Source: Larix sibirica
Taxonomy: Eukaryota > Streptophyta > Pinopsida > Pinales > Pinaceae
Direction of reading: 5' to 3'
Assembly (NCBI GenBank): GCA_004151065.3
Contig: NWUY0304454249.1
Span: forward strand, 1-15,544
Length of the DNA: 15,544 bases
The notes below the pieces were generated by a model, which did not search any database, had not been told where the DNA came from, and saw nothing but the letters and a program-made list of their open reading frames with translations. A program made the position numbers and the translations under genes. Position 1 is the first letter of the stretch. Every line of letters starts with the position of its first letter. Below, in pieces: positions 1 through 9,659 of the stretch.

Positions 1-227
1 TTGAGACTAGTGCAAGCAGTCTAATTTTTTCCTAAAGATCACTAGACCATTTTAAATAATAAATAGCAGTGATGTATAAAACTCAGGTTTAAAGTGCTGT
101 GTGTTTTCATATGAAAGATATATTGGCAAAAATATTGACTGATATCATATTACTTGATTAAGACCAATTTATTGCTTTTGAATAATATTAACAAGGAAAA
201 AAAGTAAATTTATTAACTATCCATTAC
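1..227 (-). other. Intron 6 (5' part), runs off the left edge
   Basis: A/T-rich DNA following the donor at 227-226. No coding block or convincing acceptor with a following open frame was found on the minus strand, so at least 227 bp of intron are present and the terminal exon or exons, 3' UTR and polyadenylation site lie outside. Confidence 0.7.
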
Positions 228-955
228 CTGGAATGGGGATGATAGGTTCATATCAAACAACCCAAGAGGTTGTACAATTGACATCATTGATGTGCCAGAA
301 GGCATATGCTGAACAGGAGTTGACATGTTAGGGTTGCGTTGAGCAGATATCATACCTAAGCTACCTATGTCTGCTTCATTAAGGCCAACACCAGAAGTAG
401 ATACAGGTGTGTGCTTCCAGTCTGGCTGTTTGCCAGATGGAATATAAGCAGTGCCCATAAAGCTTAAACCCAGTTGCCCAAATTGCCCAACTGGTGCAAA
501 AGGACTTGTATACAAGACCATTGGTGGAGGTCCCTGCATGCCTGGAATACCTCCTGGAGGACTAATGAAGGGACCTGTAAAACCAGAAGGTGCCCCATAG
601 AAAGAATCTACACCAGAATGGCATGGCTGCCATCCTCCGACGGGTCCTGTCCCCATGCTTGGAAGTCCCTGCTCAACAGAAGTGCTGCAATTCTGACCTT
701 GAGATAACGAAGTTGCTTCATCGTGTTGTCCTAATGCAAATATCCGGCCACCTAACATTGGACTCATCTCAAAGCATGGGAAAGGTGCACCAGGAAAATG
801 AGAAAGGACTGGACCAGAAGGACTTTGCCTATTTGGAACAGGAGGCGGCCACAGTGAAAGAGATGGGGTCTCCACGGAAAGATCTGCTGGGAGTGATACT
901 GCCATGGACTCTTCACCTCTTGTTTGAATCACTGCTGGGCGTGTAGTAGATATTC
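228..955 (-). CDS. Exon 6 of the BAT2-like gene, last exon in the window (residues 2210-2452)
   Basis: Acceptor CAAGCAG| at 957-956; exon 6 supplies the last two bases of a split Gly codon. Conserved blocks: SLPADLSVETP (from 2230), MLGGRIFALG, HSGVDSFYG (2322-2330), GFTGPFISPPGGIPG, FAPVGQFGQLGLSFMG (2362-2377) and IPSGKQPDWKH (2381-2391). This Gly/Pro/aromatic segment is the most conserved C-terminal part of the family. The exon ends at SPFQ with donor CAG|GTAATG (227-226) in phase 0. Without splicing the frame reads VMDS and stops at 213. Homologs continue past this point, so splicing to an exon outside the window is expected. Confidence 0.9.
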
Positions 956-3900
956 CTGCTTGAATGAATAAAACACCAGGATCAGATAAACAATCCCTTG
1001 CTTAGTTGAAGATCCCGTTAATCTCACCCTTGCAGACCTCAAAAATCAAATATTAGAAAACAGATAGCAGGCAAACCAACTTTGAATACAGTTGAAAAGG
1101 TTTTTAATACAAGGGGTTAAGAAATTGCTTACCTACTGGAGCTGCACCTACATCTGAATTCCCAAAACCCTTATTTTCTGCCACAGACATCGCAATACCA
1201 CCTAAACCACTCCCAATAGATTCATCACTACTAATTGCAGCAACTGCAACTGCTGAAGCTGCTGCCTCAGCTTCTGCCTCAGGGTCCACCATTTGTCGAC
1301 ATCTATCATCTGTCTTGTTGAAAAAACTTGTGGAATCACTTTCAGTTGTGGATAAACTGCTCTCCCTGGATGTATCTGGTCTGCAAGGCACAGAATGTCC
1401 TAGCCCAGTGGAAACAGCCCGTGAAATAGAGCAGCTGCCAGGTGGTAGTAGTGTTGGCGATGTGACCGCCCCTTAGATTACAAACAGTGACAGTTAAAAG
1501 TGTTTACAATTTCACAGATTACATGCACTATAAGTTCATCTCTCAATGTTCCAAGAATAGCAACAAATCAAGCACATGTACTTACCAAATTGAATTTTTT
1601 CACCAGCCAGAAGTGAATTGAGAGGACCTGTTCCTGATGACAAAGGTTTGTCCTGTGACAACATTGAAGTCACCAACAATCCAGACTCCAGAGACAAGCC
1701 ACTGCAATCACCTAATGGTAACAGTGGAGCTCGTTTGGACTCAAAAGATGGAGGCTTCATGGCCTCTTCTAATTGAATTTGTGTCAAACTTACAACCTGC
1801 CATAAGATAGTAGATTAAGTTCAGTTGAGATGACAGAATAAAAATTAGGGAACTAGTCAAATATGAAACCTATTGTAGTATCTACTATCAATGATAATCA
1901 GCAGGAAATGTTTATCTATTTAAAGAGTAATACGCATATTGGATATTTTGGCAATACAACAAATAATAAGATGTTCTACAACCCCAATCAAAATTACAAG
2001 ACTCCGAATCGGGAAAAACTTGACAAGGGAGAAGAGCCAAGAGTGTGACTCGGATACAGAAAAACTCAGAAAATACAAATATAAAGAAATACACAAGTAT
2101 AAAAATTAGGATCAGGGAAAACTCGGGAAAACCGGTGAGAAGAGTTTGACTCACAATTAATTGCAAGTCAAACTCAGTCAAGCCGGAAAAACTCTTTTCT
2201 GGCCCGATCCAAATCGAATTTGTGATTCCTTTCACACTCCGCGATATTGGACATAAATACTATTTTATAAAAATCAAAAGGGTTTTATCATGACGAATAA
2301 GACCGCAATTGTAAGATTGAGCTTTCCACAGTAGTTGTGCTTGGCTTTCTTCTAAGAGGCATTCTATTTAGGCAGGAGGCAAATATGTATGTTGGGCATT
2401 ATTTCTGTTGCAGGTGCAAGAATTAGTTCCATGGAAAAAATTCAATCACTAAGGCCACAGATGTTAGACACATTAAGAAGAAGCCCATTTGCTTATTTAT
2501 TATCACAGTGTATTGTCAATTACTATCAATTGATATGGTGCATATCTATGAAATATGTACAAACTTGTCCCAACTGGAGAACAAGTATGGCATCCGAGGC
2601 AGGCATCTACCTGCAGTGTAAAAGCTTAGTGGTAAAGAAAAATAGAACCCTCGATAAGAGAGTTGGGAAAATAAAAAGGAAAAAGACAATTCCTCACTAA
2701 TGATTATGCACAAGCATAATTAAATATCTTAATTGAGGTTGCCAAGGGTTCAAGGTAAAGGTAATAAACAACTTCAAATTCAGGGGCTTTCATACTATGT
2801 TGCAATATTTTGCATTCCCAATCTGAAGATAGCTGAGTTGGTTAGGCTAATGAACATTCCTTGGGATAATTTCACAGCCTACCAGTAATAATTTATCCCA
2901 TGTAACATTCAATTAAATAGCCATGAAAATGCAATATCCAAAAATTTAATTCAAATCCTGAGAAGGCCAAGCTAGCCATTTCACAAAAGAATATAAAAAC
3001 CTGCTGATTTGACCGAGTGCTACCCCAAGCTCCCACATTTGTACCAGTAATATTATCCTGGCCTAGGCTTTGGTTCTCAAATCTCAACCCTTTTCCTGCA
3101 TCTGCATCACCATGTGAAATGGTGGGGACAGGACTTGTTTGAATTGACCTGCAGGGAAAGATGACTTTAAGTAAGCTGATCACCGCATTGGATTACCAAG
3201 AGCAAAGACATATCACAAGAAAACTTAGTTGATTTACAGAACAATTCAAACTTACTTTGAAGATATCAATCTTTTATCGTTAGAACCATCAGTGTTCCCC
3301 GCTGGTGTACCAATAGGAGAAAGTGGCTGGGAGACTATAGAAGCCACAAAAGAAGCAGATGAACTAGCATTAGGCAGATTTCTCCCATCAAAAGGGGCAC
3401 CTTCTGACACAACTGTAGATGGTGTTGTTGAAGTTCGTCTTTCTCCTCCTGAGGACGTAGTAACCCTATGTAACATAGCTGGATTAACATCTCCTTGGGC
3501 AGATGGTTTTACATGGTTTCTTTGTTTACGAGCAGCCTGATCCTTTGTCTTAATCAAGATAACAATCATCAGAGAATTGAAATGGACAAACTTTCAGAAT
3601 GAGAGAACATATATTACCAAAGGAAAACAAAAAGAAACAAAATTGCTAGCAGTCTCAAATACCTTCAAGTCCTTTGATTTGGCCTTAATCTCTTTTTCTC
3701 TTTGTTCACGTCGATCATTTAACATCTGCCTTTTAGACCTCACCTCAATAAAATCATCCACGTCACTTGGGGTCTCAATGCCAGACTGTTTAAAAATGCG
3801 TACAATGCCACTCTGCAAAGGGACATCATCTGCCACTTCAGAATTGTCATGCTTTCTAAAGATTCCTTCAGCTGAACGAGAACCATTCATCATTGACAAA

Positions 3901-6900
3901 TGCAACGCACTTTTCTGAGGTGCTTTGCTGCCTGTCACTTTGTCCACTTTGTCTTCGTGGTGAGCAGTGGAAGAATTAGTCCCATAGCCTGTCCTCGAAC
4001 CAGCTTCTGATATTACTAATTTCTCAATACTCAACCCCAAATCCTTTTTAGCCCCTCTGCTTGTTGGACCACTGGCAGAATCAGGCAGTACAGAATTCTG
4101 CAACTTTTCTTCTTGTCTATGAATGTTATTTGAGCCTGAAGATTCAAGCTGCCTTCTATCAACACTCACTCGGAATTCACTTCGGCGGATGTTCCTGTGA
4201 CCTTGCTTAGGCAACCTACTAGAATCTGGCATAGACCAAATCCCCTCTGATGGGTTTGTAGACAATCCTAATGCAGATGTCCTCACACCATGAATAATTC
4301 TGCTCCCCTTACCTCGGCCAGTTGTACCCACTGCCTGATATCCTCCAGAAGAGGATTGTACTAAACCACCCTCACTTCTCGTCTCCTTAGGGACAGTGTA
4401 GTTAGTGGCAGACTTGTAAATCTTGGTTGCTACTGTCTTCTCTACTTGAGATGAATATTTAGATGATTTTATCTGTTCATTTCCTGCAGCCAAAGAGGAA
4501 CCACTCTGACTCTGCCCAGCACTTGAATTTGCAGTTGAACCAGATACCAAATTCTCATTTGCTGACAACTGATAATTGTCCAGGCTATCTCTGTTTTCTT
4601 GGGAAGTATTTGCTTCCATAGTACTAGGTTTATTTACCAGGGATGAACTCGGTACTTGTGTCACAGTTTCTGCTTGAGTTACCAGGTGGTTATTCTGTTG
4701 CAGATCAATAACAGATAAATTCTGTAAAGAAGAATCTAAAATATGTTGGGTGGATAATTGCAACGCAGGCTGCCCCAATGAATAATGTGCTGGAACAGTG
4801 GGATGTATGTAAGGCATGGGTGGTTGTGTTAATGGTATAATACCTTGAGATATGGGAGCCGGGTATCTCAATTGACCAAACTGAAATAGGGGAGGTTGGG
4901 AAGGAGGGATTTGTGCAAGTGATGGAGAAACCTGAGGATGTAGATGCAGAGGCATTTGTATTGAGCCAATTTGAATTGCAGGAACTGTAGCTGGTAGAAT
5001 TGAAGGCCCGGGAAATAAACCAAATTGCAATTTGATGGGCATCTCTTGTTGACAGGGTGTTGAAATGGGTGCCAATATTGAAGGACCTACAGAAGTAGCA
5101 GTTGAAGGTATGTTTGACTGGAGTGAGGGCAAAGACCCTAGTGATAAAGAATGTTGCAGTGGTTGAACCAGAGATTGGACAGAATTCTGTGCAGTTGACT
5201 GTCCAACTTGCAATGTGTCCACTGAAGCCAAGCTTGATGTCTCCATAGAGGCAGAGCTTGATGTCTCCATAGAGGCCAAGGTAGATGTCTCCATCATTGG
5301 TGCTTGCTGAACAATAGACTGCTGGATCATTGATTGTTGTACTTCATCTGAACCTTCTTTCTCGTCAATGAAGCCCTCCTTTTGGGTCTCACAAACCTCA
5401 TTCTCATGGACTTCATGTTCATCATGATCTGTGACCACTAAAAGTTCACCCTCAAAAGGCAATGATTGATGCATGCTGCTATCATGTTTTCCCTGTAACT
5501 CGCTCTCATTTCCATCTGGCTCAACCAGCTCTTCAAAATCATTAATCACAGCTTCTTCCACTTCAATCTCCTCATTAGAAGATGTGTTTTGGTAGTCATT
5601 GTGGACCTTTACTTTTTGCTCTTCATACAAATCCTCGTACTCTTGATTTTCTTCTGGGTTGTCTTCCTCTTTCTCATACACTTCATTCTCTTCTTCATAC
5701 AAATGAACCTCTTCCTCATACTCTCGTTCCTCACCAAAATCATTTTCATCTGCAATCACCCATTCCTCATATTTTTCTTGCCCAACAGATTTTGAAGCTG
5801 AGGCATCATCCTCCACATGCCCTTCCAACTCCAACTTCTCAGCAGATCCCAGTCTATCATCTAGGTGAGACATAGCTGCTAACTCTGCTTCATCATGCGG
5901 AGAACTAGGACTTTCCCCACCTTCCAGGTTATCATGTAAGACATGATCTGGAGAACTAGGTTGGGTACAAAGCGACAAAAGAGATTGTGACTCAAACTGC
6001 ACCGTGTTCTTTAATTCTTGCTGTTCCTGAAAGGCAAGCTTATCTTGCGACAATGGTACCTCTGATGCTTCACTGTTGTCTCTATGGTCTTGTTCTATGC
6101 TTAATTCCATGTTGCTATCATGTGCTGAAGGACTTCTTTTGGGCTCATTACCTAACAAAGAAGAGGGCATAGATTTCTCAGCCCCATTCTTAAATAAGCC
6201 TTTATGTAAGGGCATCATAGAAGGGGGAGGAAGAACTCGTGGTTGTCTAACTGAATGACGTGATCTCCCAAGAGCAAACTCTTCAACCTCAGGACTTTGT
6301 GAGTAAGGAACAGCAGATGGAATTCGAGGATGTTCTTGAACCTGCCATGAATCCTGTTTGTCCTGTTCCCATGTGATCTCAGTATACCCATCCATTGCAT
6401 TCTCAAGGAATTCAGTATCCACATTAGGGTGATGTGCACTATCGTCGCCAGAAATCCATCTCTGATCACTTCGATAAGGCATGTGGTCAATCACCTGCAT
6501 TGTTTCTGACCTCCCTGCTTTAGAAAGGATTTTAGCAGACCCACTTCTGGTACCTTCAAAGAGAAGATCCCTGCGTGGAAGTCCTCTTCCCCCATGCAAA
6601 GATTCCCGATTTGCACTGTAGTAACTACTATTACTTTGTTCAGCAGCCATCGTGTGGAATATAAAAGGTGAACCATTTCCATTTTCAGTCGACTCTCTTC
6701 TCCATGGATTCATGGATTTTGTTCTATCGGAAACAAATATGTCTGCATCACGTGTCACTTGGGTTCGTGGCCCTGACTCAAATGATTTACTCAAATTTGA
6801 ACTTTCAGATGACGCAGAACTTGTGATTCGATCAACCATTCTTTCTTCTTCTTCCCACTCCCCTGCATCTAGCCGCCGCAAGCCATCTCTGTCCTTTGTG

Positions 6901-9305
6901 GATCTTCCTCCTGTTGGAAGTTTACCATCATCAACTTTTGCCTCTTCTTCTTTTTTGCTTTCTGCCTGCCTCTTTGCAATCCTTTCCTCTAACTCAAGCA
7001 GTTTGCATCTTGCGGCTTCTTTTCTTCTCTCCTCCTCCAGAATGATCCTTTTTTTCTCTTCTTCTCTAGCCCTCCTTTCTTCATCCAATCTTCTAGCAGT
7101 CTCCAACGCCTCCTGCTCTGCCCTCAAAACAGCTTCCCTGGCCTCTTCTTCAAGTCTCCTTTGACGCTCTTCCTCTTCTCTAGCTAGACGTTGCCTCTCT
7201 TCTTCTTCTTTTCGAGCAAGATCCTGAGCTCTCTCCTGCTCTTCAATCATCCTTTGCCTCTCCTGCTCCTGCATCTTCTGAACCCTCTCAAGTTCAGCTT
7301 CAAAGGATTCTCTAATAGGATCATAGAAATTAGTTTGTTTAGAGTCATCCTTTTTTCTCCTAGGAACCTTAATTTCTGTACCAAGCCCCCCAACAAATGG
7401 ATCTCTTGGATCAAAACCAGAGATGTTGCCAAAGTCTTTCATAAAGGGATCCTCTGAATATGGCTTCCCATAACTGGAAGACAAGCGCTTCTCCCTGCTA
7501 AAATCCAGGATAGGGTCATCCAAATGCATACCCCTGCTTCCCGTAGAGAATGCAGTTTTGTTCCATGCATTACTTTGAGGAATGTCATTTTGTAAACCTC
7601 TACTCCTGCCAAACGCATCACCATATCTGCCATATCTGCCAGTCCCAAAGTTCTGCTCAACAACTCTTCGGCCAAATCCATCTCTTCCACGGTTACCCAT
7701 GTGCCCATCCTGACTATAACCTCCACCTCTGCTGAGAGTGTCTCTGGAACCTGGATCCCAATTCCCACTATCCTTTCCAAGAGAATCTCTGCCCATTAAG
7801 CTTTCTCGACCATTATCTGCCTCCCAGATTTGTACACTCTTCCTTTGATTAGAACCTCTATTCAACTTATTTTCTATATCATAATCTCTACCGGTATTTT
7901 CCCTACTTACATTTCCAGACCTCAGAAAACCCTTGTCCCGATCAAACCCCATATCATTGCCAAAGTTACCTTCTTTTTGAACAGCTGAACTTTTCCTGAA
8001 GCTCACATCCCTGTCATTTCCAACAGGCCACATATCCCTCCCATTAGAATCACCTCTAAAACTACCTTTATATGAGTTTTTGCTAGAGTCAAATTCTCTT
8101 TCATAATGCTTATCCAAAATATTATTAGAATCACGACCCTCACGACTAGGATTTGAACTAGTAAATGATCCATTTCTCTGAAAGCTGCCATACCTAATGT
8201 TATCATTGCAGTGAGAATCATTCTTTGAGTAATCCCGTTCTCGATCTCGATCAGGGAAATTCTGACCAGTATCCCGCTCATCATCTGCCCAATTGGATGT
8301 ATGGTTGAGTTTAACAAGGGGTGGTGGACCAGACGAATAACCTTCTGGCTTCCGTGGATGCTGTCCAGGTGACACCCCTGATCCATCATCAACCTGAACC
8401 TTTTCTCTAGAAAGATGTTGCAGCTGTCGAGGCTTCAACTGAGGTCGCATCGGAGGTGCAGAATGAACCTCAGAACCTGTCTGCTGATGCACAGATAACT
8501 CATCTTGATTTCCCTGCTGATGTTGTTGGGAGAGCTGCTGAAGCTTTAATTTTTGCTCTTTCAAATCTTCTTGGTTTTTCTTTTGTTTCTGCTGTGTATC
8601 TTTCTGTTTCTGCTGTGGCATAGGCGCATGGGGTAAAGAAGCTTTCAAGGAGGGGAAATCTTCTCCTCTTAGAACAACAGATTTCTCCACTTGTTGAGCA
8701 ACAGGAACAGGTGTCACTGCCCCATTGTTCGCCAATGATGCTCTAGCTGCAGGAGGCATGTAAACATTCGGTCCAATCCCTGGACCCAAGGAGGACCTTG
8801 TTATATCCATTGTATCTCCAGCAAGATTTACAGTAGTACCTGGTGGAAGAGCAGCTCCCCATGTCGAATCTGCACTCAAGGCAGCCGATCTTCCTGCAGA
8901 GCTATCTACCATCAAACCAACTTGATCTCCATCATGAGAAATACTAGTATTTTCAGGTGGCAGTTTGCTCCAACCAAATGATCCTGAGCCTGAACCTGAG
9001 CCTGGGCCGGAGCCTGGGTTCCCACCTCCAACAGCATGGCCGACTGCTAAATCAGTGGCCCCATGTTCTCTTCGCAACGAGGGCAAATTCATGGGGGGAG
9101 GCACTGCAAGTTTCGAGCCCTTCTGCCCACCAACTTGGGCTCTCGGTCTGGAGAGAACCAGCATTCCCCCGTGTCCATGGCTATGGCCTGACGGCCTTGG
9201 TCTCCCACTGCTCGAATGGCTGGAACCTGAATTAGTCGTATGCTGCCCATAGGATTTATTCAGATTCACCGATACAAACCTGCTACCAGTGCCAGAATTC
9301 GCCAT
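228..9305 (-). CDS. BAT2/PRRC2-like giant disordered protein, AT3G50370-type, six exons, 3' end missing
   Basis: Spliced coding region read from the minus strand: exons 9305-3663, 3542-3256, 3148-3001, 1796-1586, 1471-1133 and 955-228. Every junction has GT donor and AG acceptor, and the phases fit, giving 7,356 nt (2,452 codons) without a stop. Domain order: a start block (NLNKSYGQ, LVLSRPR, PPPMNLPSLR) resembling the BAT2 N-terminal domain; Gly/Ser, Gln/Lys and Arg/Asp-rich disordered stretches; a coiled coil at about 668-790; an acidic tract at about 1180-1262; a basic helix FIEVRSKRQML at about 1851; and conserved C-terminal blocks in exons 4-6. I recognise the set as the uncharacterised Arabidopsis AT3G50370 family. 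A distant relative is MOS1, a BAT2-domain protein affecting expression of the immune receptor gene SNC1; animal PRRC2 proteins act in translation initiation. Function here is unknown. Exon 6 ends at a donor, so the last exon or exons lie left of the window. Confidence 0.9.
956..1132 (-). other. Intron 5 (177 bp) with tandem AAG/CAG acceptor
   Basis: GTAAGC donor and a TTCATTCAAGCAG acceptor. Two AGs three bases apart (960-959 and 957-956) form a NAGNAG site. Use of the upstream AG would insert one Ala-type codon at the exon junction without changing the frame. Confidence 0.8.
1133..1471 (-). CDS. Exon 5 of the BAT2-like gene (residues 2097-2210)
   Basis: Starts at 1471 after AG at 1473-1472 and reads GAVTSPTLLPPGS. 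Near residues 2159-2180 is the alanine-rich conserved helix EAEAEAAASAVAVAAISSDE, one of the most recognisable signatures of the family. It ends with GNSDVGAAPV and a split Gly codon at donor G|GTAAGC (1132). The acceptor tract TGTTTGTAATCTAAG is plausible. Confidence 0.9.
1586..1796 (-). CDS. Exon 4 of the BAT2-like gene (residues 2027-2097)
   Basis: Acceptor ATGGCAG| at 1798-1797, then VVSLTQIQLEEAMKPPSF, a conserved block of this family. The exon ends with LNSLLAGEKIQFG at the strong donor G|GTAAGTA (1585). The last G is the first base of a Gly codon finished by exon 5, which joins KIQFG to AVTSP exactly as in the remembered Arabidopsis homolog. This confirms the frame. Confidence 0.9.
1797..3000 (-). 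other. Intron 3 (about 1.2 kb), enlarged, with a repeat-like core
   Basis: Ten times longer than introns 1, 2 and 4 (120, 107 and 114 bp). Positions 1980-2260 are rich in GAAAAACTC and GAGTTT words and hold an inverted repeat, unlike the rest of the intron. This suggests an old insertion. Plus-strand ORFs of 61 and 103 codons here show no recognisable motif, and neither joins the gene, so I treat them as chance. Confidence 0.75.
2142..2175. repeat. Perfect 10-bp inverted repeat inside intron 3
   Basis: GAGTTTGACT at 2142-2151 and its exact complement AGTCAAACTC at 2166-2175 are separated by 14 A/T-rich bases. It sits in a zone of repeated AAAACTC words and may be part of a decayed mobile element. 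Confidence 0.75.
3001..3148 (-). CDS. Exon 3 of the BAT2-like gene (residues 1977-2026)
   Basis: Acceptor CCCTGCAG| at 3150-3149. The first base G completes the Lys codon split by intron 2, then SIQTSPVPTISHG follows. The exon ends at WGSTRSNQQ with donor CAG|GTTTTTAT, a weaker 5' site than the others, at the head of the longest internal intron. The remembered family sequence also runs directly from an Asn-Gln-Gln to the Leu-Thr-Gln block of exon 4, so no exon appears to be missing between them. Confidence 0.85.
3256..3542 (-). CDS. Exon 2 of the BAT2-like gene (residues 1882-1977)
   Basis: Begins DQAARKQRNHVKP and encodes a Ser/Thr/Pro-rich disordered stretch ending with SPIGTP and NDKRLISS. 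The donor TCAAA|GTAAGT at 3255 is a perfect consensus and leaves two bases of a Lys codon, completed by exon 3. The acceptor is most likely ACAAAG| (AG at 3544-3543). A second AG six bases upstream (3550-3549) would keep the frame and add Thr-Lys. The pyrimidine tract before both is weak, so the exact start is less certain than the exon itself. Confidence 0.85.
3663..9305 (-). CDS. Exon 1: 5.6-kb first coding exon (residues 1-1881)
   Basis: The start ATG at 9305-9303 has A at -3 and G at +4 and opens the conserved N-terminus, so this start is well supported. Visible in order: LVLSRPR (49-55) and KLAVPPPMNLPSLRREH (65-81), the BAT2_N-like core; a Gly/Ser/Pro run (94-110); RGEDFPSL (213-220), a block also typical of the BAT2/PRRC2 family; Gln/Lys-rich 230-266; an Arg/Asp/Gly/Ser-rich stretch to about 640; a Glu/Arg coiled coil (about 668-790); Glu/Tyr-rich acidic runs (about 1180-1233 and 1242-1262); a Pro/Gln/Ile-rich segment (about 1380-1500); and the basic block FIEVRSKRQML with REQREKEIKAKS at the end. 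No signal peptide or membrane segment is seen, so a nuclear or cytosolic scaffold is likely. The donor is AAG|GTATTT at 3662. Reading past it adds 22 residues and then a stop at 3594. Confidence 0.93.
5203..5298 (-). repeat. 24-bp coding minisatellite, about four units, in exon 1
   Basis: Units at 5203-5226 (degenerate), 5227-5250, 5251-5274 and 5275-5298. The two middle units differ at only two or three positions. The 24-bp period keeps the frame and encodes repeated MET-S-S-(L/S)-A-S octapeptides near residues 1337-1368. Copy number could vary between alleles or species without disrupting the protein. Confidence 0.85.
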
Positions 9306-9373
9306 TTAAATGCACCTCTGGGCCCTAGTCCTCTTCTCTTCTCCTCTTCTCCTACTAAATTCCACCACTGCAT
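9266..9373 (-). CDS. Upstream ORF of 35 codons overlapping the main start codon
   Basis: ATG at 9373-9371, 68 bases before the main ATG and in a different frame. It stays open across the main start and stops with TGA at 9268-9266. The predicted peptide begins MQWWNLVGEEEKRR and has no recognised domain. An overlapping uORF normally depresses translation of the main frame unless ribosomes skip its AUG. Its context (CTGATGC, C at -3) is weak, which favours leaky scanning. It is absent from the mRNA if the possible leader intron is removed or transcription starts downstream. Confidence 0.4.
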   Translation of the reverse strand: MQWWNLVGEEEKRRGLGPRGAFKWRILALVAGLYR

Positions 9374-9620
9374 CAGCTTGAACGTGGCTGGTCCCCAGGA
9401 CCAGCCTTCCTTCCAACAAAAAGCCCTAGTTGATGATTTTAATTCTGATTCAGACTCTGATTTCTACCTCTCCTGCACACTGATATCTCTTAAATCTCCC
9501 CCACTCACCTCAACGCCTCTTGCTTAAACCCTCAGTGATCAACTCCAGTAGAACCCTCCCCTCCGACCGGATTACCAGATGTAAATATTCCAAGACAAAA
9601 CAAAGAAACCCTAACAGACC
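9306..9620 (-). promoter_or_regulatory. 5' leader of the BAT2-like gene (upstream limit approximate)
   Basis: Purine-rich (GA-repeat) just before the ATG, with a hairpin and an upstream ORF (listed separately). A good-looking donor AG|GTGAGT lies at 9508-9507, and a GATGCAG acceptor-like site at 9369-9368 could excise 141 bp as a leader intron. The pyrimidine tract before that AG is poor, so this is only a possibility. The transcription start cannot be fixed from sequence. Confidence 0.5.
9386..9406. other. 9-bp GC-rich hairpin in the leader
   Basis: GGCTGGTCC at 9386-9394 pairs exactly with GGACCAGCC at 9398-9406 across a three-base loop. In the transcript it lies 12 bases upstream of the uORF AUG. 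It is stable enough to affect scanning if present in the mature mRNA. Confidence 0.6.
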
Positions 9621-9647
9621 CTAACTTTATGGATCCGGCCCACGTCA
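9606..9647. promoter_or_regulatory. Telo-box, site II-like and ACGT promoter elements
   Basis: AAACCCTAA (telo-box) at 9606-9614, a second CCCTAAC at 9620-9626, GGCCCA (complement TGGGCC, site II-like) at 9637-9642, and CACGTCA at 9641-9647. Telo-box plus site II pairs are known from promoters of plant growth and translation-related genes. The cluster lies about 300-340 bp upstream of the ATG, where a core promoter would be expected. Orientation and use are inferred. Confidence 0.5.
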
Positions 9648-9659
9648 CACGAAACAAAT

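Noticed and set aside
590-946. 118-codon plus-strand ORF opposite exon 6
   Set aside because: Lies antisense to conserved coding blocks; no motif of its own. Shadow of the minus-strand frame.
1912-2235. 107-codon minus-strand ORF in intron 3, partly hydrophobic
   Set aside because: Not joined to the flanking exons in a conserved way; family homologs run directly from exon 3 to exon 4. It falls in the repeat-like island.
2389-2700. 103-codon plus-strand ORF in intron 3
   Set aside because: No recognised domain, opposite strand to the gene, no supporting context.
5582-5875. Hydrophobic plus-strand ORFs resembling membrane segments
   Set aside because: Antisense of the Glu/Tyr-rich acidic tract; hydrophobicity is a codon artefact.
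6652-7164. 170-codon plus-strand ORF, Ser-rich
   Set aside because: It is the complement of the Glu/Arg coiled-coil codons, which read as Ser/Leu runs on the other strand. Not a gene.
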